The position numbers were made by a program, and so were the translations under genes. The notes under the pieces are model-generated. The model was not told where the DNA came from. It saw only the letters and a program-made list of their open reading frames with translations, and ran no database searches. This document shows, one piece after another, positions 1-7,220 of a DNA stretch of 9,480 nt. Position 1 is the first letter of the stretch; every line of letters begins with the position of its first letter. Location: contig JAJDEK010000006.1 in NCBI GenBank assembly GCA_029259875.1, positions 1-9,480 of the forward strand, given 5' to 3'. The DNA comes from Planctomycetaceae bacterium (GTDB lineage Bacteria > Planctomycetota > Planctomycetia > Planctomycetales > Planctomycetaceae).

Positions 1-2013
1 GACGTATCCTAAAGAACGCTTTCCACAGTCGATTTGTGGGAGAACCGAGGCACCTGGCCTCAAGTCTTTGACTAATTCATGGTCCAGTTTCACTGTAACT
101 TGTACTGTCGGAATTCCTTCTTCGTCCGTTTCAGCAGTCGCTGCAATTTTTTCAATAGATCCCTGATAGGTTTGACCTGGATTGGCTAACAGCAGGAATG
201 AAACGTTTAGAGGGTTCTGATTCTGCCTCTGGGCTTCGAGCACGTGACCGATTTCCGAGTCGGGCACCTGCATTTTTAAAACCCAAGGCCCTTTCAAGTC
301 AGCAACCGTTAAAAGTCTCTGGCCACGCTGCACCGGCCGGGCCAGTAATTTTTCCTGTAAGTCCCAAGTCAATACTTCACCACTAATCGGACTCTTGAGT
401 GTCAATGCGTCCTGTTGATTTTTAAGTAAGGCAAGTTGTTCTTCCAGGCTCTTGAGGCGTTCATTCAATTCTTCTTGTTCTGCAGTCAGCCGATTTGCGT
501 GCTGCAATGCGTTAACATCGCTTGGATTCAATTCTAATCTCGCCGCATGAATGACTGCTAAACGCTTTTGGGTCGTTTGAATCTCTCCTCTTACACGGCT
601 GAATTCCAATTCTAAATCAGAGTCTCGTAAAATGATCAGAGTATCGTCTGCTTGAATCTGTTTTCCCTGATGAACGAGTATTTGATCAACGATTCCATCT
701 GCTGTAGCGAACACATTTTGCTGGTCGACAGGTTGGAGTGTTCCAGAACCTTCAATCGTAAAGTCAACTGGAGTCAAAATAAGAACGGCGCATATCAGTG
801 CTAGAATGATCATACCGGTGATGGCATTTCGCCACGTCATATTTTTTTTGCGAATCGGCGAATGAGACCAATATTTCAGGACTGGAAAAAAAGGGAAGCT
901 TTCAAACTGCAATGCGTTAAATAATGCAGTTCCCCCATGACGTGAAACGGCCAATGCACGATCCAGCAAAGTGTTGTCGGAACCGACTTCATGAAATTGT
1001 TCCACAACGATGGCGCCTAGAACAAGCTGTTCTGAAGCAGGCTGCTTCACCTGGCTGGGTTCTGTTACATCGTCTATCTGTTCTTCTATAATATGTCTCA
1101 ATGGAAAGATCATTAATGATCGTGAAGAGGCCAGATCAAGATATGTATGTAAGGATTCTGTAATCTGGGGAGGATATTTTTGTCCTGCTTCCATGATCCA
1201 GTAAGGTTGGTTCGTGGATTGAATGCAGTCCACCAAGCTTTCCAGGCGTTGAACAGACTCTGATCGGCGTTCAATGACATCCACACCACTAGCTGCAATC
1301 AGGCGGTATGTTTGACCGGTACGTTGCAGAACAGAAAGCCGGTCGCAGTTAATTAATGTTCTTCCTTCATTGGCGATGATATAAGCGGTTTGTTGCGAAT
1401 TTAAATGTAAGTGGACGTGTTCTGAGAAACGTTCAAACTGCTCCCAGAGGGTTTCCAGTTGCTGCAATTTTTGCAATTGCTGGTGCTGACAATAATCTTC
1501 GGAAAGCTCACATAAGGCACTAATGAATCTGAGATAACCATCTTGCGCTGCGTATGATTTCGGAGGATGATGAATGATTTCCAAAATCCCAGTATTCGCT
1601 GTGGGATTATTTTCAACAGCGAGTGGGCATAGGATAAGATTTTCACCAATCGGGTTCTTTCCCTGATGTTGCTCTGATAGTCCGGAGTGTGCTGCAATCG
1701 TTGTGGGTTGGTTTTTCTGTAATGTTTCTTTTAGCAGAAGACGGTGGAGTTCGATTTCTTCTTGGCTTAAAGGTGTACTCGGATTTGATTCCGGATTCGA
1801 ACCGAGGCAGTTTTGGAGTTCCAGAATCCCCGCAGAATTAGGAATCCAGATGAGACCACCCAGGGCAGACACACCGCGCATAGCTCGTTCGAGCAGTTCC
1901 GAGTAAAATTTTTGACTCGAAATCTCAGTCCTGGAGAGTTGAGCTAGCCCCAGAACAAGCTCTTCAATCTCTTGCCAGATGTTTTCTATTGAAGAGGATT
2001 CATCAGTCGTCAT
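1..2013 (-). CDS. GAF-domain/HlyD-type membrane-fusion (periplasmic adaptor) protein, 3' end cut by window edge
   Basis: The frame is open for 671 codons from ATG at 2013 to the window edge, with the end missing. Seen: a soluble N-terminal half with two GAF-like segments (about residues 33-175 and 190-365), separated by a Gln/Leu-rich helix (176-195). One hydrophobic helix follows a basic stretch (RKK 388-390; helix about 397-417). Then come a biotinyl/lipoyl-like half motif (about 431-470), a coiled-coil hairpin rich in Glu, Gln and Leu (470-535), the second lipoyl half starting at LKSPISGEV (539-547), and a beta-barrel-like region ending in a PGA turn. Known: this second part is the architecture of HlyD/CusB/AcrA adaptors, which link an inner-membrane pump to a TolC channel. 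Inferred: cytoplasmic GAF domains sense a ligand or partner, and the C-terminal part is periplasmic. ATG 2013 is the first usable start, since an in-frame stop lies at about 2053-2055. No good Shine-Dalgarno site is visible. The TolC-like gene is divergent. The GAF assignment is less certain than the adaptor. Confidence 0.85.
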   Translation of the reverse strand, partial: MTTDESSSIENIWQEIEELVLGLAQLSRTEISSQKFYSELLERAMRGVSALGGLIWIPNSAGILELQNCLGSNPESNPSTPLSQEEIELHRLLLKETLQKNQPTTIAAHSGLSEQHQGKNPIGENLILCPLAVENNPTANTGILEIIHHPPKSYAAQDGYLRFISALCELSEDYCQHQQLQKLQQLETLWEQFERFSEHVHLHLNSQQTAYIIANEGRTLINCDRLSVLQRTGQTYRLIAASGVDVIERRSESVQRLESLVDCIQSTNQPYWIMEAGQKYPPQITESLHTYLDLASSRSLMIFPLRHIIEEQIDDVTEPSQVKQPASEQLVLGAIVVEQFHEVGSDNTLLDRALAVSRHGGTALFNALQFESFPFFPVLKYWSHSPIRKKNMTWRNAITGMIILALICAVLILTPVDFTIEGSGTLQPVDQQNVFATADGIVDQILVHQGKQIQADDTLIILRDSDLELEFSRVRGEIQTTQKRLAVIHAARLELNPSDVNALQHANRLTAEQEELNERLKSLEEQLALLKNQQDALTLKSPISGEVLTWDLQEKLLARPVQRGQRLLTVADLKGPWVLKMQVPDSEIGHVLEAQRQNQNPLNVSFLLLANPGQTYQGSIEKIAATAETDEEGIPTVQVTVKLDHELVKDLRPGASVLPQIDCGKRSLGYV

Positions 2014-2430
2014 GCGATTTGTATGAATGAGGGTTTTGTAAATGTTTCGCCATCATCTGCTCGGCCATACATTCTAAGTTCAGTATATAGCTCCAATTTA
2101 TCCTATCACAGTTGTGGGAGCTGTACTCTGGTTAAGTCCTGAAAAGAGGAGAGGCTTATCAAAGTAATTAGTGTGTAACTTTAAATTGTTGCGCAGGCTA
2201 TCTGGTTTTCCCAATACTACAGACCTTCATACTCAGCTTTTAGTAGGTTTTGGGGCAAATGTGAGGAATAAGGAGAATGGGTTTAGTTGGCCGAATATTC
2301 TGATTGTCCGATTGTGCGGAATGTTACGAATGTGTCGAAAATTTACTTTGGGGGGGCGTAGTCTAATGCCGATGAGTTGAGAGAGTGTATAGTTTTTTTG
2401 TTCATGGTCCAATTTGACCAAGGTTAATCA
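2014..2430. other. Divergent intergenic spacer between adaptor and TolC-like genes
   Basis: This 417-nt spacer must hold the start signals of both divergent genes. No convincing protein-coding frame is present; short open frames on both strands (2171-2380 and 2233-2421) show no recognisable protein features. It contains a run of seven G (about 2350-2356). A short inverted repeat, TGGTC at 2405-2409 and GACCA at 2416-2420, abuts the weak AAGG ribosome-binding site at 2420-2423, 7 nt before the TolC-like ATG, and might be an operator. On the minus side TATATA-like sequence lies near 2080-2090. None of the possible promoters has a good -35/-10 pair. Confidence 0.5.
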
Positions 2431-5010
2431 ATGAACTGTTTAATGGCCCGGATTGTGCTTCTGTTAGCGGCAATTGTAATGATGGGCCCAGGGTGCAGCC
2501 GTTTCCTGGAGACTTCTCTACAAGAAGAGTTTGTAGAAAGCGAAGAACTTTACCAACAAGCTCTTACTCAAATCGAATATCCTAATGTAGATGAAGTCGA
2601 TGAAGGAGACACGTTTGGCACTCAGGCGCCAGCAAGACTTTCCAGTTCGACGACACCAGACTATTGGGAACTCTCTTTGGAAGAAGTAGTGCGTTTGGCT
2701 CTGAAGAATTCCAAAGTGTTGGGTGATGTCGGTGGAGTTGCGTTAAATACGCCTGCTGCCGTTCATACAAAATATGATGCTGCAATTGTCGAGGCTGATC
2801 CTCGCTACGGTGTGGAAGGTGCTCTTAGCGCTTATGATACCACACTTTCGGCAAGTACCTTTTTTGAAAAGAACGACAAAGCACTCAACAACGTCTTCTT
2901 TGGTGGTGGAACTCGACTTTTAAGACAAGACGCCATGGTCATTCAGGCTCAGTTAACAAAACGAGCCATGACTGGTACCGAGTTTACGGTTCGAGATTAT
3001 ATCGATTATGATGCGAACAACTCTCCTGGTAACCAGTTTCCACACGCTTATCAGAACAACATTGAAATGGAATTTCGACATCCTCTCTTAAGAGGTGGCG
3101 GAATAGACTTTAATCAATTGGCAGGTCCAAGTAACACTCCCGGTGTCGTGAATGGTGTGATCATTGCCCGAATCAACACGGATATCAGCTTGGGAGAATT
3201 TGAAATCTCAGTTCGGGATCTCGTGAGTGATGTGGAGAATGCCTACTGGGATCTCTATTTTGGTTATCGAGATCTCGATGCGAAAATTATGGCCCGCGAT
3301 TCTGCTTTAGAAACCTGGCGGAGAATACATGCTTTGTATGTAAATGGTCGACGAGGTGGAGAAGCGGAAAAAGAAGCTCAGGCGCGCGAACAATATTACC
3401 GCTATCAGGCTGAGGTTGAAAATGCCTTGAGTGGTCGGTTATTGAATGGAACACATACTAATAATGGTAGTCAGGGCGGAAGCTTTCAAAGTAATCACGG
3501 TGTGTATGTTGCAGAACGTCGATTACGTATGCTGATGGGAATTTCCATTAATGATGGACGATTAATTCGACCAGCGGATGAGCCTTCTTTGGCTCGTGTC
3601 GAGTTTGACTGGGAAGAAACATTAATTGAATCTCTGGAACGTCGCCCGGAAATCCGCCGCCAACGTTGGCAGATCAAAAAGCGAGAGCTCGAACTGGAAG
3701 CGAACAAGAACTTCATGAAACCAGAATTAGATTTGATTGGTCGTTACCGCTGGCGTGGTTTTGGACGCAATTTTCTGGAAGAAGGCTCTCAAACGGGACG
3801 ATTTGAGGGAGCGCTTAATAATCTGTTCGACGGTGATTTTCAGGAATGGCAGTTGGGGCTCGAACTTTCTGTGCCATTGGGAAAAAGACAGGCGCATGCA
3901 GCGATGCGTTTTGCCGAATTACAGTTAGCACGTGATCGAGCGATTCTGCACGAGCAGGAACGAGCGATCGTACAAAGTTTAAGTAATGCGATTGCAGATG
4001 TTGATCGTGCGTATGCCGTTTTGCAAACCAACTTTAACCGTCGGCATGCTGCCAGACAGGAAGTGGCTGCGATGCAGGCCGCCTATGATTCTGATAATGC
4101 AACACTAGATTTGCTGTTGGAATCACAACGCCGTCAGGCAGAAGCAGACGGAAGTTATTACCGATCGTTGGTGGAATATTCTCTGGCGATCAAAAACGTC
4201 CAGTTTGAAAAAGGGTCATTGCTCTCTTATAACAACATTTATCTCTCAGAAGGGGGCTGGCCTGAAAAAGCTTATCGCGACGCAGCGGAGCGGGATCGCT
4301 TACGTGGTCGTGTAAGAACAATTGTTGATGCTCCTGCTTATACTGGAAACCTAAGTCAAGGAATTTACCCTCAATTATTAGTACCTGGCGAAGTACCTGA
4401 GGAGAACCTGCAACCTGCTCCTGAACCAGTTCCTGGGAATTTTGTGCCTCCGGTTCCAGGAACGACGGGTGAAGCCGCCGCCCCTCCCGTTGAGGGAGAC
4501 ATTCAAGCGATCGAGTTCAGACAAGCATTTGACTCGAAAAGTCAGATTCAAAACTTGGACTCGATTCAAAGAGACAATCAATCTACTCAGCAGTCAGAAG
4601 CGTCTCAAGGAATCCCTCCAGAACCCAAAAATGACTTCCAACCAGATTTGGATCCGGCCAATTTTGAGTCGGAAGATCCGGCTTCACAAGTTGCTCCACG
4701 CTCTTCTGGTCAACCTGATATGAATTTTCGCCCTATGGGTTTACAGGAAGAAGCTCCCACGTTGAGAACCGCTCGCCAGAACCAAACTCCCGAGTTCCCC
4801 TCTCGAGGTGGTTCACGTCAAAAGGACCCTTTTAAAGATTACCGGGAATCTGGGCCTCGTTGGAAACCTGTTCCACTTCCCGAAGTGAAAAGGCGAAATT
4901 TAAGGGACTTTTCTGGTGAAGTACAACGATTTCCCTTAAAAGGGAATGACTGGGAAGCCCTTAATCAGCGTCAGGCTTCAGGTTCCGAGAATAACGCAGA
5001 AGCTCCCTAG
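2431..5010 (+). CDS. TolC-family outer-membrane factor with lipoprotein-like signal and long disordered C-terminal tail
   Basis: This 859-residue protein resembles outer-membrane efflux proteins (OEP/TolC), which form trimeric channels for export systems. Seen: residues 5-22 are a hydrophobic signal ending in GPGC, with Cys22 as the likely lipidated residue, although Gly at -3 is atypical for a lipobox. The first OEP-like unit starts near 80 (LSLEEVVRLALKNS). There is a HPLLRGGG strand region (217-224), a long helix with ENAYWDLYFGYRDL (269-282), a second unit starting near 395, and SVPLGKRQAHA (480-490). Helices rich in Ala, Glu, Gln and Arg run to about 595 (LAIKNVQFEKGSLL). From about 640 to 859 the sequence is rich in Pro, Gln, Ser, Glu and Arg with no clear fold. 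TolC proteins are usually 420-550 residues, so both the insertions and the tail are extra. ATG 2431 is preceded by a weak AAGG; ATG 2443 is the alternative. It probably works with the divergent adaptor. Confidence 0.9.
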   Translation: MNCLMARIVLLLAAIVMMGPGCSRFLETSLQEEFVESEELYQQALTQIEYPNVDEVDEGDTFGTQAPARLSSSTTPDYWELSLEEVVRLALKNSKVLGDVGGVALNTPAAVHTKYDAAIVEADPRYGVEGALSAYDTTLSASTFFEKNDKALNNVFFGGGTRLLRQDAMVIQAQLTKRAMTGTEFTVRDYIDYDANNSPGNQFPHAYQNNIEMEFRHPLLRGGGIDFNQLAGPSNTPGVVNGVIIARINTDISLGEFEISVRDLVSDVENAYWDLYFGYRDLDAKIMARDSALETWRRIHALYVNGRRGGEAEKEAQAREQYYRYQAEVENALSGRLLNGTHTNNGSQGGSFQSNHGVYVAERRLRMLMGISINDGRLIRPADEPSLARVEFDWEETLIESLERRPEIRRQRWQIKKRELELEANKNFMKPELDLIGRYRWRGFGRNFLEEGSQTGRFEGALNNLFDGDFQEWQLGLELSVPLGKRQAHAAMRFAELQLARDRAILHEQERAIVQSLSNAIADVDRAYAVLQTNFNRRHAARQEVAAMQAAYDSDNATLDLLLESQRRQAEADGSYYRSLVEYSLAIKNVQFEKGSLLSYNNIYLSEGGWPEKAYRDAAERDRLRGRVRTIVDAPAYTGNLSQGIYPQLLVPGEVPEENLQPAPEPVPGNFVPPVPGTTGEAAAPPVEGDIQAIEFRQAFDSKSQIQNLDSIQRDNQSTQQSEASQGIPPEPKNDFQPDLDPANFESEDPASQVAPRSSGQPDMNFRPMGLQEEAPTLRTARQNQTPEFPSRGGSRQKDPFKDYRESGPRWKPVPLPEVKRRNLRDFSGEVQRFPLKGNDWEALNQRQASGSENNAEAP

Positions 5011-5084
5011 GGCGGGAAGTTTTCGGCAAACCTCAGAATTTCACTAAAAATAGTGTATCAGTGTTACTTGTCTGTCTTTCAGGA

Positions 5085-5114
5085 TTGATATAACTTAAGA
5101 TATAGTAATATAGT
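5085..5114 (+). promoter_or_regulatory. Candidate promoter upstream of the infC-leader terminator
   Basis: TTGATA at 5085-5090 and TATAGT at 5109-5114 are separated by 18 nt, a fair match to a housekeeping promoter within an AT-rich stretch. A transcript starting near 5121 would meet the hairpin at 5155-5182 before reaching infC. If the promoter is real, that hairpin would act as an attenuator. The region is AT-rich, so a chance match is quite possible. Confidence 0.3.
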
Positions 5115-5154
5115 TTAGCCAGAAGGCATTCTCGAGCTCTGGTCACTGCTAATA

Positions 5155-5182
5155 AACATCTCTTTGGAGATGTTCTTTTTTT
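5155..5182 (+). terminator. Intrinsic (rho-independent) terminator between TolC-like gene and infC
   Basis: AACATCTC (5155-5162) pairs perfectly with GAGATGTT (5167-5174) around a TTTG loop and is followed by C and seven T. This is a clear 8-bp stem with a U-tract on the plus strand. It lies about 145 nt after the TolC-like stop codon and 104 nt before the infC start. It could simply end the TolC-like transcript or could be a regulated leader terminator for infC. Confidence 0.75.
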
Positions 5183-5191
5183 CATAGAGAC

Positions 5192-5197
5192 TATAAT
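5192..5197 (+). promoter_or_regulatory. Perfect TATAAT -10 box, probable infC promoter
   Basis: TATAAT at 5192-5197 lies just after the terminator U-tract. Transcription from about 5204 would give a leader of roughly 80 nt before the infC start. No good -35 hexamer sits 16-18 nt upstream, because that stretch is the terminator stem, so only the -10 box supports the call. Confidence 0.45.
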
Positions 5198-5270
5198 TAA
5201 GCCAGTGTGTATTGCTGGAAGGTTAGGCTTTTCTTCTGGGCAAGGCGCGAAACCCACTTTTTTACATTAC

Positions 5271-5288
5271 AAGGAGAAACAAGCAATC
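5271..5288 (+). promoter_or_regulatory. Strong Shine-Dalgarno site with AUC start codon of infC
   Basis: AAGGAG at 5271-5276 is followed by a 9-nt spacer and then ATC at 5286-5288, exactly where the IF3-like sequence begins. It is the strongest ribosome-binding site seen in this window, and it points to ATC rather than to the in-frame GTG at 5205, which lies upstream of the site. Confidence 0.75.
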
Positions 5289-5792
5289 GAAACAACGCAG
5301 AGACTTAATGACCAGATTCGGATTAGTCCGGTACGGGTCGTTGATCAAGACGGGGAACAATTAGGAGTGATTCCCACAGCGGATGCTTTAAAACTGGCGA
5401 TGGATGCAAATCTCGATCTGGTTGAAGTTGCCTCTGATGCAAAACCCCCTGTCTGTCGAATTATGGACTATGGGAAGCTGAAATACGAGCGTAAAAAAAA
5501 GACCAGCAAAAATACGAAGCAACATCATGTGCATCTCAAAGAAATTCGGATGCGTCCGAAAATTGGAAAACATGACATTGAATTTAAGCTGAAAAGTGCC
5601 CGAAAATTTCTGGAGCAAAAAGACAAGGTCAAGTTTAATATCATGTTCCGTGGTCGTGAAAACGCGCATCATGAACTTGGACGAACGATCCTGGGAGAAA
5701 TCCAGGAGCAACTTTCTGATTTGGCTAAAGTGGAACAGTCTCCCGCAATGGCCAGTGGCAGGAATATGATCATGGTACTTGCTCCCAGATAA
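5286..5792 (+). CDS. infC: Translation initiation factor IF-3
   Basis: IF3 binds the 30S ribosomal subunit, prevents early joining of the 50S subunit and checks start-codon and initiator-tRNA pairing. Read from the ATC at 5286, the protein has 168 residues, close to the usual 170-180. Seen: the N-domain start RLNDQIR (6-12) and GEQLGV (23-28); the family signature around [14 protein letters not shown] (58-71); a basic linker (70-80); and a C-domain with [19 protein letters not shown] (83-101) and [13 protein letters not shown] (120-132). An in-frame GTG at 5205 would add 27 residues (CIAGRLGF...) that do not look like IF3 and have no Shine-Dalgarno site. Non-AUG infC starts (AUU in Escherichia coli, AUC in Myxococcus) are known and allow IF3 to limit its own synthesis. 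The usual downstream partners rpmI and rplT are absent; the next gene is convergent. Confidence 0.96.
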   Translation: METTQRLNDQIRISPVRVVDQDGEQLGVIPTADALKLAMDANLDLVEVASDAKPPVCRIMDYGKLKYERKKKTSKNTKQHHVHLKEIRMRPKIGKHDIEFKLKSARKFLEQKDKVKFNIMFRGRENAHHELGRTILGEIQEQLSDLAKVEQSPAMASGRNMIMVLAPR

Positions 5793-5878
5793 TCACGGTC
5801 CCTGCCATGTAATTAATGTGTCAGGAGTTGAATACGAGAAACAAAATTGAACGGGCATGGCTCTCTGTGCGCGCTTTC

Positions 5879-5901
5879 AAATGAATCGGTGTTCATTTTT
5901 T
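5879..5901 (+). terminator. Possible weak terminator after infC
   Basis: AAATGAA (5879-5885) and TTCATTT (5892-5898) form a 7-bp AT-rich stem with a 6-nt loop; the T-run overlaps the stem end and continues to 5901. It lies 87 nt after the infC stop and before the convergent oxidoreductase gene. The position fits, but the stem is weak. Confidence 0.35.
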
Positions 5902-5969
5902 CGTATGTCATTTAACATTTAAACTGTTGAATCTATCAGGCTTGGTAATAGGGCCATTAGCACATTGTG

Positions 5970-6962
5970 TTATAGAGTGACCCAACCTCCCCGGCGATTG
6001 CTTTCCACAACTGATTCAATAACTTTCATGTTGAAAATAGCATCGTCAAGTGGTGTGGGAACTGGCGTGTTATTGAGAATCGCCTGGGAAAATAAGTCTC
6101 CCTGAAGCGTGTATTGATTGCAAACTTCTACATCAATTTCTTCAATTTCCGTTCCTGTCTGAAGCCAGATTTTGCATGGTCGATCTATAGGGGCATTGAA
6201 GGGGATTTCTATTTCCACTCTGCCCTCAGTGCCATGAATGTGCACGCGCTGGTAAGGGTTGAGTTGGGTAGAGCAGGTGAATGTGGATGTGCCATTAGGG
6301 AACTCCAAAGTTACTGAAGCAAGCCGATCTGTATTGAGCGTTGTGTCATATTCGGCAAGTCCAAAAACGCGTTTGGGTTCTGTATCGAAAATAAATCGCG
6401 AAAGTGAAATTGGATAGCAGCCAATATCCATCAAGCCACCTCCACCAAGTTCAGCTTGGTTACGTATATTTTGAGGGTCGTCATTAAAGTAGGAGAAAAA
6501 AGATTGGATGGTTTGCAGTGTTCCAATTTTTCCATCCTGTACCATCTTTTTTGCTAACTGCCACTGGGGATGGTGGCGATACATGAAGGCCTCCATCACC
6601 TTCAGCTCAGGATGTGCCTTGGCGCAGTCGAGTAGTTCTTGGCCTTCTTCAGATGATAGCCCGATTGGTTTTTCGCAGAGAACGTGTTTGCCTGCCTGAA
6701 TGGCTTTGATTGACCAGGAAACATGCAAGTGATTGGGCAGCGGGTTATAGATTGCATCGATGTCAGGATCTGCTAAAAGTTCTTCGTAAGATCCATATGC
6801 ATGCACAATTCCTAAATTTGAGGCGACTTGTTTCGCTTGCGCCAAATTTCGTGACGCGATGGCAGTCACTTCGCTGAAATGCCCTTTTTGCATCGCGGGA
6901 ATAACCTGTACAGTTCCAATTTTCGCAGTGCTCAGAATACCCCAGCGGATTTTATCGCTCAT
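5970..6962 (-). CDS. Gfo/Idh/MocA-family NAD(P)-dependent oxidoreductase
   Basis: This 330-residue protein has the usual length of the family. Seen: an N-terminal Rossmann fold beginning IRWGILSTAKIG (5-16), where the glycine-rich loop is relaxed as in dihydrodiol and xylose dehydrogenase-like members; NPLPNHLH (73-80); the catalytic EKP motif (97-99, Lys98); MEAFMYRHHPQ (123-133); and GGGGLMDIGCYPI (173-185). Asp179 and Tyr183 fill the places of the family's third catalytic motif. Known: Lys plus Tyr at these places is typical of the dimeric dihydrodiol/D-xylose dehydrogenase branch, which oxidises sugars or diols with NADP. The exact substrate cannot be read from the sequence. No signal peptide is visible, so it is probably cytoplasmic. 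ATG 6962 has no strong Shine-Dalgarno site. The gene is convergent with infC and lies 258 nt downstream of the lipoprotein gene. Confidence 0.93.
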   Translation of the reverse strand: MSDKIRWGILSTAKIGTVQVIPAMQKGHFSEVTAIASRNLAQAKQVASNLGIVHAYGSYEELLADPDIDAIYNPLPNHLHVSWSIKAIQAGKHVLCEKPIGLSSEEGQELLDCAKAHPELKVMEAFMYRHHPQWQLAKKMVQDGKIGTLQTIQSFFSYFNDDPQNIRNQAELGGGGLMDIGCYPISLSRFIFDTEPKRVFGLAEYDTTLNTDRLASVTLEFPNGTSTFTCSTQLNPYQRVHIHGTEGRVEIEIPFNAPIDRPCKIWLQTGTEIEEIDVEVCNQYTLQGDLFSQAILNNTPVPTPLDDAIFNMKVIESVVESNRRGGWVTL

Positions 6963-7064
6963 ATGATGCCCGTTTGATTATTGATTGACGTTCGGAGAAA
7001 GGAATAGAGAAAACATAACTAGTCCGAAGATTTGGCTGATATTAGGGTATAAGGCGCTAATGTT

Positions 7065-7117
7065 TTTATCAAGGCCCTCTTGTCAGATTGCTTTTCGCGA
7101 TGTTGGGAGCGAAAAAC
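7065..7117. repeat. Repeated intergenic hairpin element, copy A
   Basis: This 53-nt stretch aligns without gaps to 7738-7790 at 40 positions (hand count). It opens with TTTATCAAGGC, then TTGTCAGA. A hairpin follows with arms GCTTTTCGC (7090-7098) and GCGAAAAAC (7109-7117), one C/A mismatch, and loop GATGTTGGGA. It lies 104 nt past the lipoprotein stop and 103 nt before the oxidoreductase start, both on the minus strand. The strand of action is unknown. Confidence 0.65.
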
Positions 7118-7220
7118 AGTATCTGCCCGTCGTCGATACAGGATTGAAGCTTTGCTAACTTCCTGAAACAGGTTTTGGCATAGTGAGTTGGACTACTGTT
7201 GGTTGAAGACTGGTCGTAGT

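Noticed and set aside
503..920. Repeated TGCAATGCGTTAA-like words in the adaptor gene
   Set aside because: Both encode Asn-Ala-Leu-Gln within coding sequence and are explained by similar codons rather than a DNA repeat.
1401..1697. 98-codon open frame on the minus strand
   Set aside because: It overlaps the long adaptor frame on the same strand; the 671-codon frame with clear domains explains the region.
2171..2421. Short open frames on both strands in the divergent spacer
   Set aside because: 60-70 codons, no Shine-Dalgarno site, no recognisable motif, and they overlap each other on opposite strands.
5042..5055. CACTA-AAAA-TAGTG hairpin just after the TolC-like stop
   Set aside because: A 5-bp AT-rich stem with no T-run; too weak to call a terminator given the clear one at 5155-5182.
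5388..5711. 107-codon open frame antisense to infC
   Set aside because: It is the mirror of a strongly conserved IF3 coding sequence and has no features of its own.
5932..5975. Possible third copy of the repeated hairpin element, after the oxidoreductase gene
   Set aside because: Only patchy similarity (CTATCAGGCT, GGCCATTAGC) and no TGTTGG loop; alignment needs gaps, so it may be chance.
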